This document shows, one piece after another, positions 41,815 through 50,937 of a stretch of DNA of 63,891 bases. The translations under genes and the position numbers were made by a program. The notes under the pieces were generated by a model, which made no database searches, had not been told where the DNA came from, and saw only the letters and a program-made list of their open reading frames with translations. Within the stretch, counting starts at the first letter, position 1, and each line of letters starts with the position of its first letter. Source of the DNA: DATHGT01 sp035317605 (GTDB lineage: Bacteria; Methylomirabilota; Methylomirabilia; Rokubacteriales; CSP1-6); the NCBI GenBank assembly GCA_035317605.1, contig DATHGT010000102.1, positions 1 through 63,891 of the forward strand, read 5' to 3'.

Positions 41815-43419
41815 ATGACGACTCGACATCACAAGATCCCATTCCTCTTCTTCGTTGCCGTTGCGCTGGTGGTGCTGATCGCGACGTCGGTCACGGCTCA
41901 GACGGAGACACCGCGCCGCGGAGGTGTACTGCTCGCGGCCATCGGCGCGGATGCGCCGAGCCTCGACCCACACCAGGAGCAGACGTTCGCGACCATCGAG
42001 CTGGTGGCTCCCCTCTACAGCACGCTGCTCCAGATCGACCCGTACAACTACCCGAAGATCATCGGCGACCTGGCCACGGAGTGGAAGATCGCCTCCGACG
42101 GACTCACCTACACCTTCAAGCTCCGCCCGGGCGTGAAGTTCCACGACGGCTCGGCGCTGACGTCGGCCGACGTCAAGGCGAGCTACGACAAGATCATCTT
42201 TCCGCCGCAGGGCGTGCGCAGCATCCGCAAGAACTCCTACTCGGCCGTCCAGAGCGTCGAGGCGCCGGACGCGGGCACGGTGGTCTTCAAGCTCAAGTTC
42301 CCGTCCGCCTCGCTCCTCGACAACCTGGCCTCGCCCTGGAACGTGATCTACCCCAAGAAGCTCCTGGACAAGGACCCGAACCACTTCAAGAACAACGCGC
42401 TGGGCTCGGGGCCGTTCAAGTTCAAGGCCTGGACGCGCGGCTCGACGTTCGAGGGCGAGCGGAATCCCGACTACTTCATCAAGGACCGGCCCTATCTCGA
42501 CGGCTACAAGTTCTTCATCAGCCCGGAGACGTCGGTGCGGGCGGCGGCCATCCGATCCGGGCGCGCGTGGATCGAGTTCCGCACCTTTCCCGACGCGGAA
42601 GTGGACTCGATCAAGAAGACGCTCGGCGACAAGGTGGTCGTGCAGGACAGGCCGGCCACCGGTCAATTCGGAATCGCCGTGAACCACTCGCTCAAACCGT
42701 TCAACGACATCCGCGTGCGCAAGGCGCTGACGCTGGCGTTCGATCGGTACACGGGCGGCAAGGTGCTCTCCCCACTGGCCAGCCTGCGGGACGTCGGCGG
42801 CCTGATGCGGCCGGGCACGGAGTTCGCGATGTCCGACGCCGAGCTGCAGCTCTTCCCGGGGTTCGGCAAGGACGCCGAGAAGAACCGGGCCGAGGCCAAG
42901 CGGCTCCTGGCCGAGGCGGGGTTTCCCAACGGCCTGAAGTTCGTGCTGAAGAACCGCAACGTGCGCGTGCCGTACATCGACTTCGGTGTGTTCGTCATCC
43001 AGGAGTGGAAGAAGATCGGCGTCGAGGCCGAGCACCGCCCGCTGGAGACGGCGTCCTGGTTCGCGGACGGGCGGGACAAGGGTAATTTCGAGGTCATCGT
43101 CAACGGCATCTTCGGCTACAACGACGACCCGGATTTCTTCCTCGAGCGCTACACCACGGGGGACACGAACAACTGGGGGCGGTTCAGCGACCCGCGGATC
43201 GACGACCTCTACGCGCGCCAGGCCCGCACCCTCGATCCGGCCGAGCGCAAGAAGCTGGTCTACGAGATCCAGAAGCTCGTGTTCGAGAACGCGTACCACA
43301 TCCCCGGCCTCTGGTGGCGGCGCAGCATGGTGCACTGGGCCAAGGTGAAGAACTACGTGGCCCCGCCGAACCACTACTCCAACCAGAAGCTCCAGGACGT
43401 CTGGCTGGCGGAAGACTGA
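41815..43419 (+). CDS. Second extracellular solute-binding protein, family 5
   Basis: 534 residues, signal peptide (IPFLFFVAVALVVLIATSVTAQ), then family 5 motifs: LAAIGADAPSLDPHQ, FKLRPGVKFHDGSALTSADV, NALGSGPFKF, DIRVRKALTLAFDR, LLAEAGFPNGLKF. GGARGGREIGGW is absent, but DDLYARQARTLDPAERKKLV is typical. Divergent from the dipeptide operon and without its own permease, so it probably feeds the same permeases with another substrate. Only about 25-30% similar to the first by eye. Confidence 0.92.
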   Translation: MTTRHHKIPFLFFVAVALVVLIATSVTAQTETPRRGGVLLAAIGADAPSLDPHQEQTFATIELVAPLYSTLLQIDPYNYPKIIGDLATEWKIASDGLTYTFKLRPGVKFHDGSALTSADVKASYDKIIFPPQGVRSIRKNSYSAVQSVEAPDAGTVVFKLKFPSASLLDNLASPWNVIYPKKLLDKDPNHFKNNALGSGPFKFKAWTRGSTFEGERNPDYFIKDRPYLDGYKFFISPETSVRAAAIRSGRAWIEFRTFPDAEVDSIKKTLGDKVVVQDRPATGQFGIAVNHSLKPFNDIRVRKALTLAFDRYTGGKVLSPLASLRDVGGLMRPGTEFAMSDAELQLFPGFGKDAEKNRAEAKRLLAEAGFPNGLKFVLKNRNVRVPYIDFGVFVIQEWKKIGVEAEHRPLETASWFADGRDKGNFEVIVNGIFGYNDDPDFFLERYTTGDTNNWGRFSDPRIDDLYARQARTLDPAERKKLVYEIQKLVFENAYHIPGLWWRRSMVHWAKVKNYVAPPNHYSNQKLQDVWLAED

Positions 43420-43577
43420 TGCGATCCGGGGCCGGTCTGTCCGTTCCCTGACGCCGCTCTGCTTCGGGATCGGCAAGGGAGAGGGAAGCGGCAAAAACCT
43501 CTCCGCCAGACCGGCTCCTGACAACTCTATTCCAATCGGCATGCCAGCGAGCACCGGCGGCCGAGCAGGCTGATCCC
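43420..43577. terminator. Dyad in convergent intergenic gap
   Basis: GCCGGTCTG (43431-43439) and CAGACCGGC (43507-43515) form a 9-bp stem across 67 nt between convergent genes. It may act as a bidirectional terminator, but the loop is long and no U-run is evident on the plus strand. Confidence 0.3.
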
Positions 43578-44366
43578 TCAATAGGCGGGGAGCTTGCCGG
43601 AGGCGGCGACCTTCTTCACGGCCGCCGCTTCCTCCGCGGCCTTGGCCGCGAGGTGGCGGCTGTCGCTGGCCAGCGTCACGAACTGATAGCCGGCGGCCAT
43701 CATCTTGAGCGCGTAGCCGGAGGTCGCGTTGTGGATGCCGGCGACCACCCCGTGGCGCTTGCAGGCTTCCACGATGTCCAGTTGCGCCTTCACGATGGGC
43801 TCGTCCGTCTGGTCGAGACGGGGCCGGCAGCCCATCGAGAGGCTCAGGTCGGCGGGGCCGACGTACACCGCGTCCACGCCCGGTACGCTCAAGATCTCGT
43901 CCAGGTTCTTCAGCGCTTCGGCGGTCTCGATCATCGGCATCACGATCAGGTCGTCGTTGGCGTGATCGATGTAGTCGGTGCCCGCGTAGAGCGACGCGCG
44001 CACGGGGCCGAAGCTCCGATAGCCGCGCGGCGGGTACTTGCACGCGCGCACGAGCGCTTCGGCGTCGGCCCGCGTATTGATCATGGGACAGATCACGCCG
44101 TACACGCCCGCGTCGAGGCTCTTCATCAGGATCGCGGGGTCGTTCCACGGCACGCGCGCCAGCGGAATCACCGGCGTGGTGGCGATGGCCTGGAGCATGC
44201 CGACGGCCGTCTGGTAGTCGACCACGCCGTGCTGCATATCGATGGTGATCGAGTCGTAGCCCTGGTGGGCCACGACTTCGGCCGAAAAGCTGCTCGGAAT
44301 GGACAGCCAGGCGTTCACGACGGTGCCGCCGGCACTCCAGATCTTCCTCAGCGTGTTCTCTCTCAC
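43578..44366 (-). CDS. HpcH/HpaI-family aldolase
   Basis: 262 residues from GTG 44366, preceded by AAGAGGAGA. TIM-barrel class II aldolase motifs: SITIDMQHGVVDY, CPMINTRADAEALV, MIETAEALKNLDEI (metal-binding Glu) and VYVGPADLSLSMG. It cleaves or joins pyruvate-type 2-keto acids such as 4-hydroxy-2-oxoacids. The GTGA overlap with the upstream molybdenum hydroxylase gene shows coupling, suggesting one catabolic route for a substituted aromatic or heterocyclic acid; substrate unknown. Confidence 0.93.
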   Translation of the reverse strand: MRENTLRKIWSAGGTVVNAWLSIPSSFSAEVVAHQGYDSITIDMQHGVVDYQTAVGMLQAIATTPVIPLARVPWNDPAILMKSLDAGVYGVICPMINTRADAEALVRACKYPPRGYRSFGPVRASLYAGTDYIDHANDDLIVMPMIETAEALKNLDEILSVPGVDAVYVGPADLSLSMGCRPRLDQTDEPIVKAQLDIVEACKRHGVVAGIHNATSGYALKMMAAGYQFVTLASDSRHLAAKAAEEAAAVKKVAASGKLPAY

Positions 44367-46714
44367 GATCGTCTCCTCTTGCTGGATTGGATGGCCCGCA
44401 GCACGCGCTCCGGGGTGATGGGCTGCTCTGTGATCATCGCACCGTGGGGGGCCAGCGCGTCGTTGACCGCGTTGAGCACGGCGCCGGGCGCGCCCGCGGT
44501 CCCGCCCTCGCCCGCACCCTTGAAGCCGCCCACGACGTGCGGGGCCGGCGTCTCGAGATGGTGCACCTCGATCGCGGGGACGTCGCCCGCCGCCGGCACC
44601 GCGTAGTCCATCAGGGTCGTGGTGAGGAGCTGGCCGCTCTCGTCGTAGACGCAGTGCTCCATCAGCGCGCCGCCGATACCCTGGACGACGCCGCCCTGGA
44701 CCTGGCCGTCGACCAGCGCGGGGTTCACGAGGCGGCCACAGTCGTCGACCGCCACGTACTTCACCAGGCGCACCACGCCGGTCTCGAGGTCGACGTCGGC
44801 GACCGCGAGGTGGACGCCGTTGGTGAACGTCCACGCCTGGGGGTTCGTGTAGTGGACGGTGGCCTCCACGCTCGGCTCGATCCCGCGCAATTCGTTCGAG
44901 CGGAAGTGCACGGTGCGCGCGAGCTGGCCGAGGGTCAGGCCGCGGTCGGGGGCGCCGCGCACGCTCGCGCGACCATCGACCAGCTCCACATCGTCTTCGT
45001 GGGCCTCGAGCAGCGCTCCCGCGACGCGGCGGACCTTGTCACGCAACGCGCGGGCGGCGAGTACGGTCGCGCTGCCGCCGATCGGCATGCCGCGGCTGGC
45101 CCAGGTGCCGCCGCCGTAGGGAACCATCGCGGTGTCTCCCGAGAGCACCGTGATCGCGTCGAGCGGAACGCCGAGCTCGTCGGCCACGATCTGGGCGAGC
45201 GCGGTGCGCGAGCCCTGCCCCTGCTCGGTCACCCCGCTCAATACGGTGACGGCGCCCGAGGGCTCGAGCCGCACGGTCGTCCCTTCCTGGCCCGAGATGG
45301 GCGCGCCGCCTATCCCGTAGAACTGGGCGCCCGGCCCGGTCAGCTCGATGAAGCACGCGATGCCGATCCCCATCGCGCGGCCCTCGGCCCGCGCCTTCGC
45401 CTGATCGCGCCGCAGCTCGTCGTAGCGCGCCGCCTCCAGCACGCGCTCGAGCGCCGGCCCGTAGCTGCCGCTGTCGTAGACGTTGCCCGCCGCTGACGTG
45501 TAGGGGAACTCGTCGGCGCCCACGAGGTTGCGGCGGCGCAGCTCGGCGGGATCGAGACCGAGGTCGCGCGCGATCAGCTCGACCATGCTCTCGGTGACCG
45601 CGGTGGCGATGGGATGGCCGACCGCGCGGTACTGCGAGGTGATCAGCTTGTTCTGCGCGACCACGCGCAGCGTCGCGTCGTAGTTCCGCACGCGATAGGG
45701 GCCGGGGAGCAGGCGCAAGACCTGGCCGCCCTCGACCACGCTCGAGCGCGGATACGCGGAGTATGGCCCGACCGCGGCCGTGATCGCCGCGCGCATCCCC
45801 CTGAGCACACCGTCGGCGTCGGCCGCGACCTCGACGCGCACGGTTTGCTCGCGGGCGTGGATGTCCGAGAGGAACGACTCGCGCCGGGTGGCCACGAATT
45901 TCACGGGGCGGCCCAGCGTGAGCGCCATCGCGCAGGCGGCCATGTCGTCCTGGTAGACGTGAATCTTGATGCCGAAGCTGCCGCCCACGTCGGGCGCGAC
46001 CACGCGCACGCGATGCTCGGGCAGGCCGAACAGCTCGGCCACCACGGCCTGCATCATGTGCGGCACCTGGGTCGACATCCAGAGCGTGAGCGCGCGCGTG
46101 AACGGCTCGAACTCGGCCACGAGCGAGCGCGGCTCCATCGGGACACCGGTATGGCGGCCGATCGTGAACGTCCGCGCGTAGACGCGGTGGGCACGCGCGA
46201 ACGCGGCGTCGACGTCGCCCGCGGTCAGCCGGGTCTCGTAGAGCACGTTGTCGCCCAGCTCCGGGTGGATCAGCGGGGCATCGGCGGCGAGCGCCGCCTC
46301 CGGGCTCAATACGGCAGGCAGCGGTTCGTACTCGACGGACACGAGCTGCGCCGCGTCCTCGGCGGCGGCGCGGTCCTCGGCGGCGATCGCGACCACGGGC
46401 TCGCCCACGTAGCGCACGCGGTCGACGGCGAGCGGCAGCATGGCGCCCGTCTTCATGCCCTGGTAGTGCAGCAGCACGCCGCGATACGGCCGGCAGAGCC
46501 GTGCGGTGTCGGCGCCGGTCAGGACGCCGACGACGCCAGGAGCGCGGCGCGCGCACTCGACGTCGACGTTCCGCACCACCGCGTGGGCGTGCGGACTGCG
46601 GACGAACGCGACGTGGACCATGCGCGCGAAGACGAGATCGTCGACGTAACGGCCGCGACCGGTGAGGATGCGCGGGTCGTCAGGACGCTTCAGGCGGGCG
46701 CCGACGTGCGGCAC
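44363..46714 (-). CDS. Xanthine dehydrogenase/CoxL-family molybdopterin-binding subunit
   Basis: 783 residues, the full length of a CO dehydrogenase-type large subunit. Motifs: LTGRGRYVDDL, VRSPHAHAVV, VRYVGEPVVAIAAED, VAPDVGGSFGIKI, GVTEQGQGSRTALAQI, and the catalytic Glu in GGFKGAGEGGTAG. The active-site loop reads TSQYRAVGHP, not AYRCSFR (form I CO dehydrogenase) nor AYRGAGR (form II), so it is not CO dehydrogenase. FAD and 2Fe-2S subunits are not adjacent; it must use subunits encoded elsewhere. Hydroxylation of an aromatic N-heterocycle or aldehyde is likely. Confidence 0.92.
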   Translation of the reverse strand: MPHVGARLKRPDDPRILTGRGRYVDDLVFARMVHVAFVRSPHAHAVVRNVDVECARRAPGVVGVLTGADTARLCRPYRGVLLHYQGMKTGAMLPLAVDRVRYVGEPVVAIAAEDRAAAEDAAQLVSVEYEPLPAVLSPEAALAADAPLIHPELGDNVLYETRLTAGDVDAAFARAHRVYARTFTIGRHTGVPMEPRSLVAEFEPFTRALTLWMSTQVPHMMQAVVAELFGLPEHRVRVVAPDVGGSFGIKIHVYQDDMAACAMALTLGRPVKFVATRRESFLSDIHAREQTVRVEVAADADGVLRGMRAAITAAVGPYSAYPRSSVVEGGQVLRLLPGPYRVRNYDATLRVVAQNKLITSQYRAVGHPIATAVTESMVELIARDLGLDPAELRRRNLVGADEFPYTSAAGNVYDSGSYGPALERVLEAARYDELRRDQAKARAEGRAMGIGIACFIELTGPGAQFYGIGGAPISGQEGTTVRLEPSGAVTVLSGVTEQGQGSRTALAQIVADELGVPLDAITVLSGDTAMVPYGGGTWASRGMPIGGSATVLAARALRDKVRRVAGALLEAHEDDVELVDGRASVRGAPDRGLTLGQLARTVHFRSNELRGIEPSVEATVHYTNPQAWTFTNGVHLAVADVDLETGVVRLVKYVAVDDCGRLVNPALVDGQVQGGVVQGIGGALMEHCVYDESGQLLTTTLMDYAVPAAGDVPAIEVHHLETPAPHVVGGFKGAGEGGTAGAPGAVLNAVNDALAPHGAMITEQPITPERVLRAIQSSKRRRS

Positions 46715-46746
46715 CCGCGGAGTCTAGCACGCCGCAATCGGCGGAT

Positions 46747-46775
46747 TTGACAGCGCGAAACGCCCCTCCTATGAT
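46747..46775 (+). promoter_or_regulatory. Strong sigma-70 promoter of the liv-type operon
   Basis: TTGACA (46747-46752), 17-bp spacer, TATGAT (46770-46775); predicted +1 46782, leader 44 nt with AAGGAGG before ATG 46826. Confidence 0.65.
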
Positions 46776-46825
46776 CGGCGCCACTTCGACTTGGTCATCG
46801 CACACGCGCCGACAAGGAGGCCGCC

Positions 46826-48043
46826 ATGGACCGACGATCGTTTCTGACCACGACCGCAACCGGGGCTGCGGTGCTCGCCTTCCCTCACGTGTTGAGGGCG
46901 CAGAGCAAGGACCCGATCCGGATCGGCTTCCCGTTGCCGCTGACCGGGACCTTCGCGGCCATCGCGGCCGACATGCGGAAGGGCGCCGAGCTGGCCCACG
47001 AGCAGATCAACGCCAGGGGCGGCATCATGGGCCGGAAGCTCGAAGTGCTGTTCCGCGACGATGAGCTAAAGCCCGCCGTCGGCGCCCAGCGCACCAAAGA
47101 ACTGATCGAGAACCAGAAGGTCGACTTCGTGGTCGGCGGCCTCGCCGCCCACGTGCAGATGGCCATCAACGAGCAGACCAAGGCCGCCAAGAAGCTCTAC
47201 ATCTCGGTGAGCCAGTCGGACGAGATCAGCGCCAAGCCCGATACGAGCGCGCTCACCTTCCACGAGGCCCTGAACCCGACCATCACCAGCCGGACCATCG
47301 CAACCTTCGGCGTCAAGGAGCTCGGCAAGAGGTGGTGGATCGTCTACGCGGACTACGCGTTCGGCAAGCAGAACACCGCCGTGTTCAGCGCCATCGCGCC
47401 CAAGCTCGGGGCCACCTTGCTGGGGAGCACGCCGTATCCCCTGGGCAAGCCCGAGTTCTCGGCCCACCTGCCGAAGATCCAGGCCGCCAAACCCGACGTG
47501 ATCTACGCCGTCACCCCGGGCGCCGACAACGTCCCGTTCCTGAAGCAGGCGATCAGCTTCGGCCTGAAGAAGGACGCCCGGATCATCGTGCCCCTGCACT
47601 TCCTCGACTACGTCAAGGAGGGCGGCGCCGAGGTCTGGCAGGACATCTACGGCGCCACCCACTTCTGCCACGAGCTGGGCGAGACCCTGCCGCAGGCGAA
47701 GAAGTACGTCGAAGCGTTCACCAAGAAGTTCAACCGGCCGCCCGACGCGTACTCCGGCTACGGATACAGCGGCATCATGGAGGTGGCCCGCGGCGTCGAG
47801 CTCGCCAAGTCGACCGACTCCGACGCGGTGGCCGGAGCCCTTCGCAAGAACCGCGAATACGACCACTACAAGGGCAAGCAGTGGTGGCGCGCGTGCGACA
47901 ACAAGTCCTTCCAGGACATGTGGATCCTCAAGGTCCGCGCCCCGCAGCAGGTGAAGGGTGAGTGGGGCTTCTTCGACGTCGTCGGCAAGGTGCCGGCCAA
48001 CGAGGAGCTCGACCGTACCTGCGCCGAGAAGGGGCACGCGTAG
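46826..48043 (+). CDS. Branched-chain amino acid-type ABC substrate-binding protein, Tat signal
   Basis: 405 residues, Leu/Ile/Val-binding (Peripla_BP_6) fold. Signal MDRRSFLTTTATGAAVLAFP is a Tat-type signal (RRSFL). Mature: IRIGFPLPLTGTFAAIAADM, VVGGLAAHVQMAINEQ, SAHLPKIQAAKPDVIY, YSGYGYSGIMEVARGVELAK. First gene of a cluster with two permeases and a TAXI protein. Ligands of such proteins in soil bacteria include amino acids, aromatic acids and amides; not determinable here. Confidence 0.92.
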   Translation: MDRRSFLTTTATGAAVLAFPHVLRAQSKDPIRIGFPLPLTGTFAAIAADMRKGAELAHEQINARGGIMGRKLEVLFRDDELKPAVGAQRTKELIENQKVDFVVGGLAAHVQMAINEQTKAAKKLYISVSQSDEISAKPDTSALTFHEALNPTITSRTIATFGVKELGKRWWIVYADYAFGKQNTAVFSAIAPKLGATLLGSTPYPLGKPEFSAHLPKIQAAKPDVIYAVTPGADNVPFLKQAISFGLKKDARIIVPLHFLDYVKEGGAEVWQDIYGATHFCHELGETLPQAKKYVEAFTKKFNRPPDAYSGYGYSGIMEVARGVELAKSTDSDAVAGALRKNREYDHYKGKQWWRACDNKSFQDMWILKVRAPQQVKGEWGFFDVVGKVPANEELDRTCAEKGHA

Positions 48044-48047
48044 CCGC

Positions 48048-48932
48048 GTGCTCGACGTCCCGCTCTCGGCCCTCGCCGCCCAGGCGTTCACCGGTCTCGT
48101 CCTGGGCGGCATCTTCGTCTTGATGGCCATCGGACTCAGCCTGATCTTCGGGCTGATGACGGTGGTGAACTTCGCTCACGGCTCGTTCTACATGCTCGGG
48201 GCCTACGTCGCCTTTTCGGTGATGGGGCTGACCAAGAGCTTCTGGGCGTCGCTGGTGCTGGCGCCACTGGTGGTGGGGGCGCTCGGCCTCGTGGTCGAGC
48301 GCTTCCTCATCCGGCGGCTGTACGGCCGGGGCCCCGACGATCCTCTGCTGCTGACCTTCGGGTTGTCGCTGGCCATGGTGGAGGGCGCGAAGCTCGTCTG
48401 GGGCAAGATCGGCCTGACCGTCGACCCTCCCAAGCAATTGGCCGCCGCCGTCAACCTGGGCTTCATGAACTTCCCGGTCTACCGGCTGTTCGTCATCGCG
48501 GTCACCGCCGCCGTGCTGGTCGCGCTCTGGCTCTTCCTCGCGAAGACCAACGTCGGGCTCATCATCCGGGCGGGCACACGCGATCCGTTGATGGTGCGCG
48601 CCCTCGGCATCGACCTGAACCGGATCTGGCTGCTCGTGTTCGGACTCGGAATCGCGATGGCGGGTCTGGCCGGCGTCCTGGCCGGCCCGATGCGCGGGGT
48701 CTACGCCGAGATGGGCGTCGAGATCATCATCGACTCGTTCGTGGTCGTGGTGGTCGGTGGCATGGGAAGCCTGGCCGGGGCGATCGTGGCGGGCCTGCTC
48801 ATGGGCGAGGTCGTGAGCCTCACCACGTTCTTCGCCCCCAAGCTCGCCGAGATCGTCATCTTCATCGTGATGGCGATCGTGCTGCTCGTCCGGCCGAGCG
48901 GGCTCTTCGGCGAGGCAGGGCTGGCGGAGTGA
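48048..48932 (+). CDS. livH: Branched-chain amino acid ABC permease (LivH type)
   Basis: 294 residues from GTG 48048, 4 nt after the binding-protein stop. LivH family: MAIGLSLIFGLMTVVNFAHG, ERFLIRRLYGRGPDDPLLLTFG, TRDPLMVRALGIDLNRIW, VVVGGMGSLAGAIVAGLLMG. Seven to eight membrane helices. Pairs with the LivM-type gene (4-nt overlap). Confidence 0.94.
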   Translation: MLDVPLSALAAQAFTGLVLGGIFVLMAIGLSLIFGLMTVVNFAHGSFYMLGAYVAFSVMGLTKSFWASLVLAPLVVGALGLVVERFLIRRLYGRGPDDPLLLTFGLSLAMVEGAKLVWGKIGLTVDPPKQLAAAVNLGFMNFPVYRLFVIAVTAAVLVALWLFLAKTNVGLIIRAGTRDPLMVRALGIDLNRIWLLVFGLGIAMAGLAGVLAGPMRGVYAEMGVEIIIDSFVVVVVGGMGSLAGAIVAGLLMGEVVSLTTFFAPKLAEIVIFIVMAIVLLVRPSGLFGEAGLAE

Positions 48933-49888
48933 GCCGCTCGGCGCTCGGCCGAGTGGCCGCGTGGGTGCGAGCCCACCCCATCGCGGCCTTCACCGTCTTC
49001 TTCGCGGCCTTCCCGTTCCTCGTGCCGTACCAGTCGCTGGCCACACAGGTCCTGATCTTCGGGCTCTTCGCGCTCGGCTTCAATCTGCTCTACGGCTACA
49101 CCGGACTCCTCTCCTTCGGTCACGCGGCCTACTACGGGCTCGGAGCCTACGGGACCGGCATCGCGCTGGCCAAGCTGAAGGTGACGTCGCTCTGGCTCGC
49201 GCTCGGCATCGGGCTCGGGACGGCGGTGGTGGGCGGCGCCTGCATCGGCTTCTTCTGCCTCCGCCGGCGCGGCATCTACTTCGCCATGCTCACGCTCGCC
49301 TTCGCGCAGATGCTCTACTTCGTCGCCTTCCACGCCGCCGAGCTCACGGGCGGCGACGACGGGCTGCGCGGCATCCCGCTGCACGCGCTCGGGCTGCCCG
49401 GCGGCTCGCTGTCGCTCCGCGACCCGCTGGCCTTCTACTTCTTCGCCTACGTGCTGGTCGTGCTCGCGGTGGCCGGCCTCAAGCGCATCCTGGACTCGCC
49501 GTTCGGCGCCGTGCTCCAGGCGATCCGCGAGAACGGCGATCGCGCCGTGGCCTGCGGCTACGACGTCAACCGGATCAAGCTCCTGTCGTTCGTGTTCTCA
49601 GCGCTGTTCGCGGGGCTGGCCGGTGGACTCGACGCCCTCCGGCTCACCGTCGTGCCCGTCGACGCGCTCTACTGGTCCACCTCGGGCCAGGTCGTTATCA
49701 TGACCCTGCTCGGCGGCGCGGGGACGTTCTTCGGGCCCTTCGTCGGCGCGGCGACCTTCCTGATCTTGGCCGATCGCCTGAGCATCTTCATCGAGGCGTG
49801 GCCGATCGTGATCGGAGTGATCTTCATGGCCTTCGTGCTGTTCCTGCCCAAGGGCATCTGGGGCACGCTGCTCGAGAAGATCGGCTGA
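48929..49888 (+). CDS. livM: Branched-chain amino acid ABC permease (LivM type)
   Basis: 319 residues from GTG 48929 (GTGA overlap). LivM family: LFALGFNLLYGYTGLLSFGH, GAYGTGIALAK, LRRRGIYFAMLTLAFAQM, AIRENGDRAVACGYDVNRIK, MTLLGGAGTFFGPFVGA. Overlaps the next gene by 1 nt (TGATG). The ATPases that would energise this pair are not here but at 59.5-61 kb. Confidence 0.94.
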   Translation: MSRSALGRVAAWVRAHPIAAFTVFFAAFPFLVPYQSLATQVLIFGLFALGFNLLYGYTGLLSFGHAAYYGLGAYGTGIALAKLKVTSLWLALGIGLGTAVVGGACIGFFCLRRRGIYFAMLTLAFAQMLYFVAFHAAELTGGDDGLRGIPLHALGLPGGSLSLRDPLAFYFFAYVLVVLAVAGLKRILDSPFGAVLQAIRENGDRAVACGYDVNRIKLLSFVFSALFAGLAGGLDALRLTVVPVDALYWSTSGQVVIMTLLGGAGTFFGPFVGAATFLILADRLSIFIEAWPIVIGVIFMAFVLFLPKGIWGTLLEKIG

Positions 49889-50778
49889 TGGCCGCCGCCG
49901 AGCGCACCGTCGTCACCCTCGCCACCGCCACGCCGGGGGGCGGCTTTCCCGTCTTCGGCCAGGCCTTCGCCGAGGCGATCCACGCGACCGATCCGTCGCT
50001 CGAGATCCAGGGGCGCAACACCAAGGGCAGCACCGAGAACGTGCCGCTGCTGGAGCGCGACGAGGTCGACCTCGGCCTCGTGCAGGGCGAGGTCGCCTAC
50101 GAGGCGCTCAGCGGGATCGGACGGGCGCCCGCGCATCTGTCCATCCTCACCGCGATGTACTCGACGGCGGGCATGTTCGTGGTGCGCGGCGATTCGCCGC
50201 ATCGCTCGATCGCCGATCTGCGCGGCCAGCCCGTGGCCTTCGGCGCGCGCGGCTCCGGACTGGTGATCCTCGCCCGCTACGTGCTCGACGGCCTCGGCCT
50301 CGACCAGGGGCACGATTTCCAGGCAATCTTCCTCGACGCGGCCGGCGACGGTCCCAAGATGGTCATGGACGGCCGCGCCGCCGCGCTCTGGGGCGGCGGC
50401 ATCGGCTGGCCCGGCTTCGTCACGCTCGCCCAGAGCGGCGGGCGCTTCATCGCGCCGAACGCCCAGGAGATCGAGCGCATCCGCGCCAAGCACGCGTTCC
50501 TCAAGCCGCTGACGATTCCGGCCGGCTCGTATCCGGGTCAGGGCGCGGCGATCGACTCCGTCGGCTCATGGGCGTTCGTGATGGCGCGCCCGACGCTGCC
50601 CGACGACGTCGCCTACCGTCTCGCCCGCGCGCTCCATCGTGGCGAGGCCGACATCGCGCGCCGCCTGCCGCAAGCGAGCGAAACCACCGCGGCCAATACC
50701 GCCGCCGCCGTCCCCCGCGCTGATCTCATCCACCCCGGTGCCGCCCGCTATCTGAAGGAGCACGGCATCCTGTTGTAG
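49888..50778 (+). CDS. TAXI-family solute-binding protein without signal peptide
   Basis: 296 residues from ATG 49888, coupled to LivM (TGATG). TAXI/TRAP family features: TLATATPGGGFPVFGQAFAE, NTKGSTENVPLLERDEVDLG, LTAMYSTAGMFVVRGDSP, VAFGARGSGLVI, WGGGIGWPGF. Usual TAXI proteins have a signal peptide and partner with a fused TRAP membrane protein; here neither is present (MAAAERTVVTLATATPG starts straight in the fold). Either the protein acts in the cytoplasm, or the real start was lost by fusion to the liv operon. Function unclear. Confidence 0.85.
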   Translation: MAAAERTVVTLATATPGGGFPVFGQAFAEAIHATDPSLEIQGRNTKGSTENVPLLERDEVDLGLVQGEVAYEALSGIGRAPAHLSILTAMYSTAGMFVVRGDSPHRSIADLRGQPVAFGARGSGLVILARYVLDGLGLDQGHDFQAIFLDAAGDGPKMVMDGRAAALWGGGIGWPGFVTLAQSGGRFIAPNAQEIERIRAKHAFLKPLTIPAGSYPGQGAAIDSVGSWAFVMARPTLPDDVAYRLARALHRGEADIARRLPQASETTAANTAAAVPRADLIHPGAARYLKEHGILL

Positions 50779-50790
50779 TGCTCGACAACC

Positions 50791-50937
50791 TCGGCGATCG
50801 TGGCCAAGACGTGCGATCGGGTGGCGGTGATGTACGCGGGCAAGATCGTCGAGCTGCAATCGGTGACCGGCGAGGTCGCGAGCGCGCTGAATCCGTCGCG
50901 CTGCCTGAATGGATCGTTCGCGCTCGCGCTGATGTAA
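50791..50937 (+). pseudogene. Relic of an OppD/DppD-type ATPase
   Basis: 49 codons read SAIVAKTCDRVAVMYAGKIV then ELQSVTGEVASALN, matching the H-loop-following segment of DppD-type ATPases (compare LGIVAKMCDRVAVMYAGKIV in the gene at 37205). Everything upstream (Walker A, signature, Walker B) and the C-terminal Cys cluster is gone. It abuts the TAXI gene stop, marking a deletion or recombination junction. Confidence 0.7.

Noticed and set aside
44363..46714. CO dehydrogenase large subunit
   Set aside because: The active-site loop matches neither CoxL form, and the medium and small subunits are absent.
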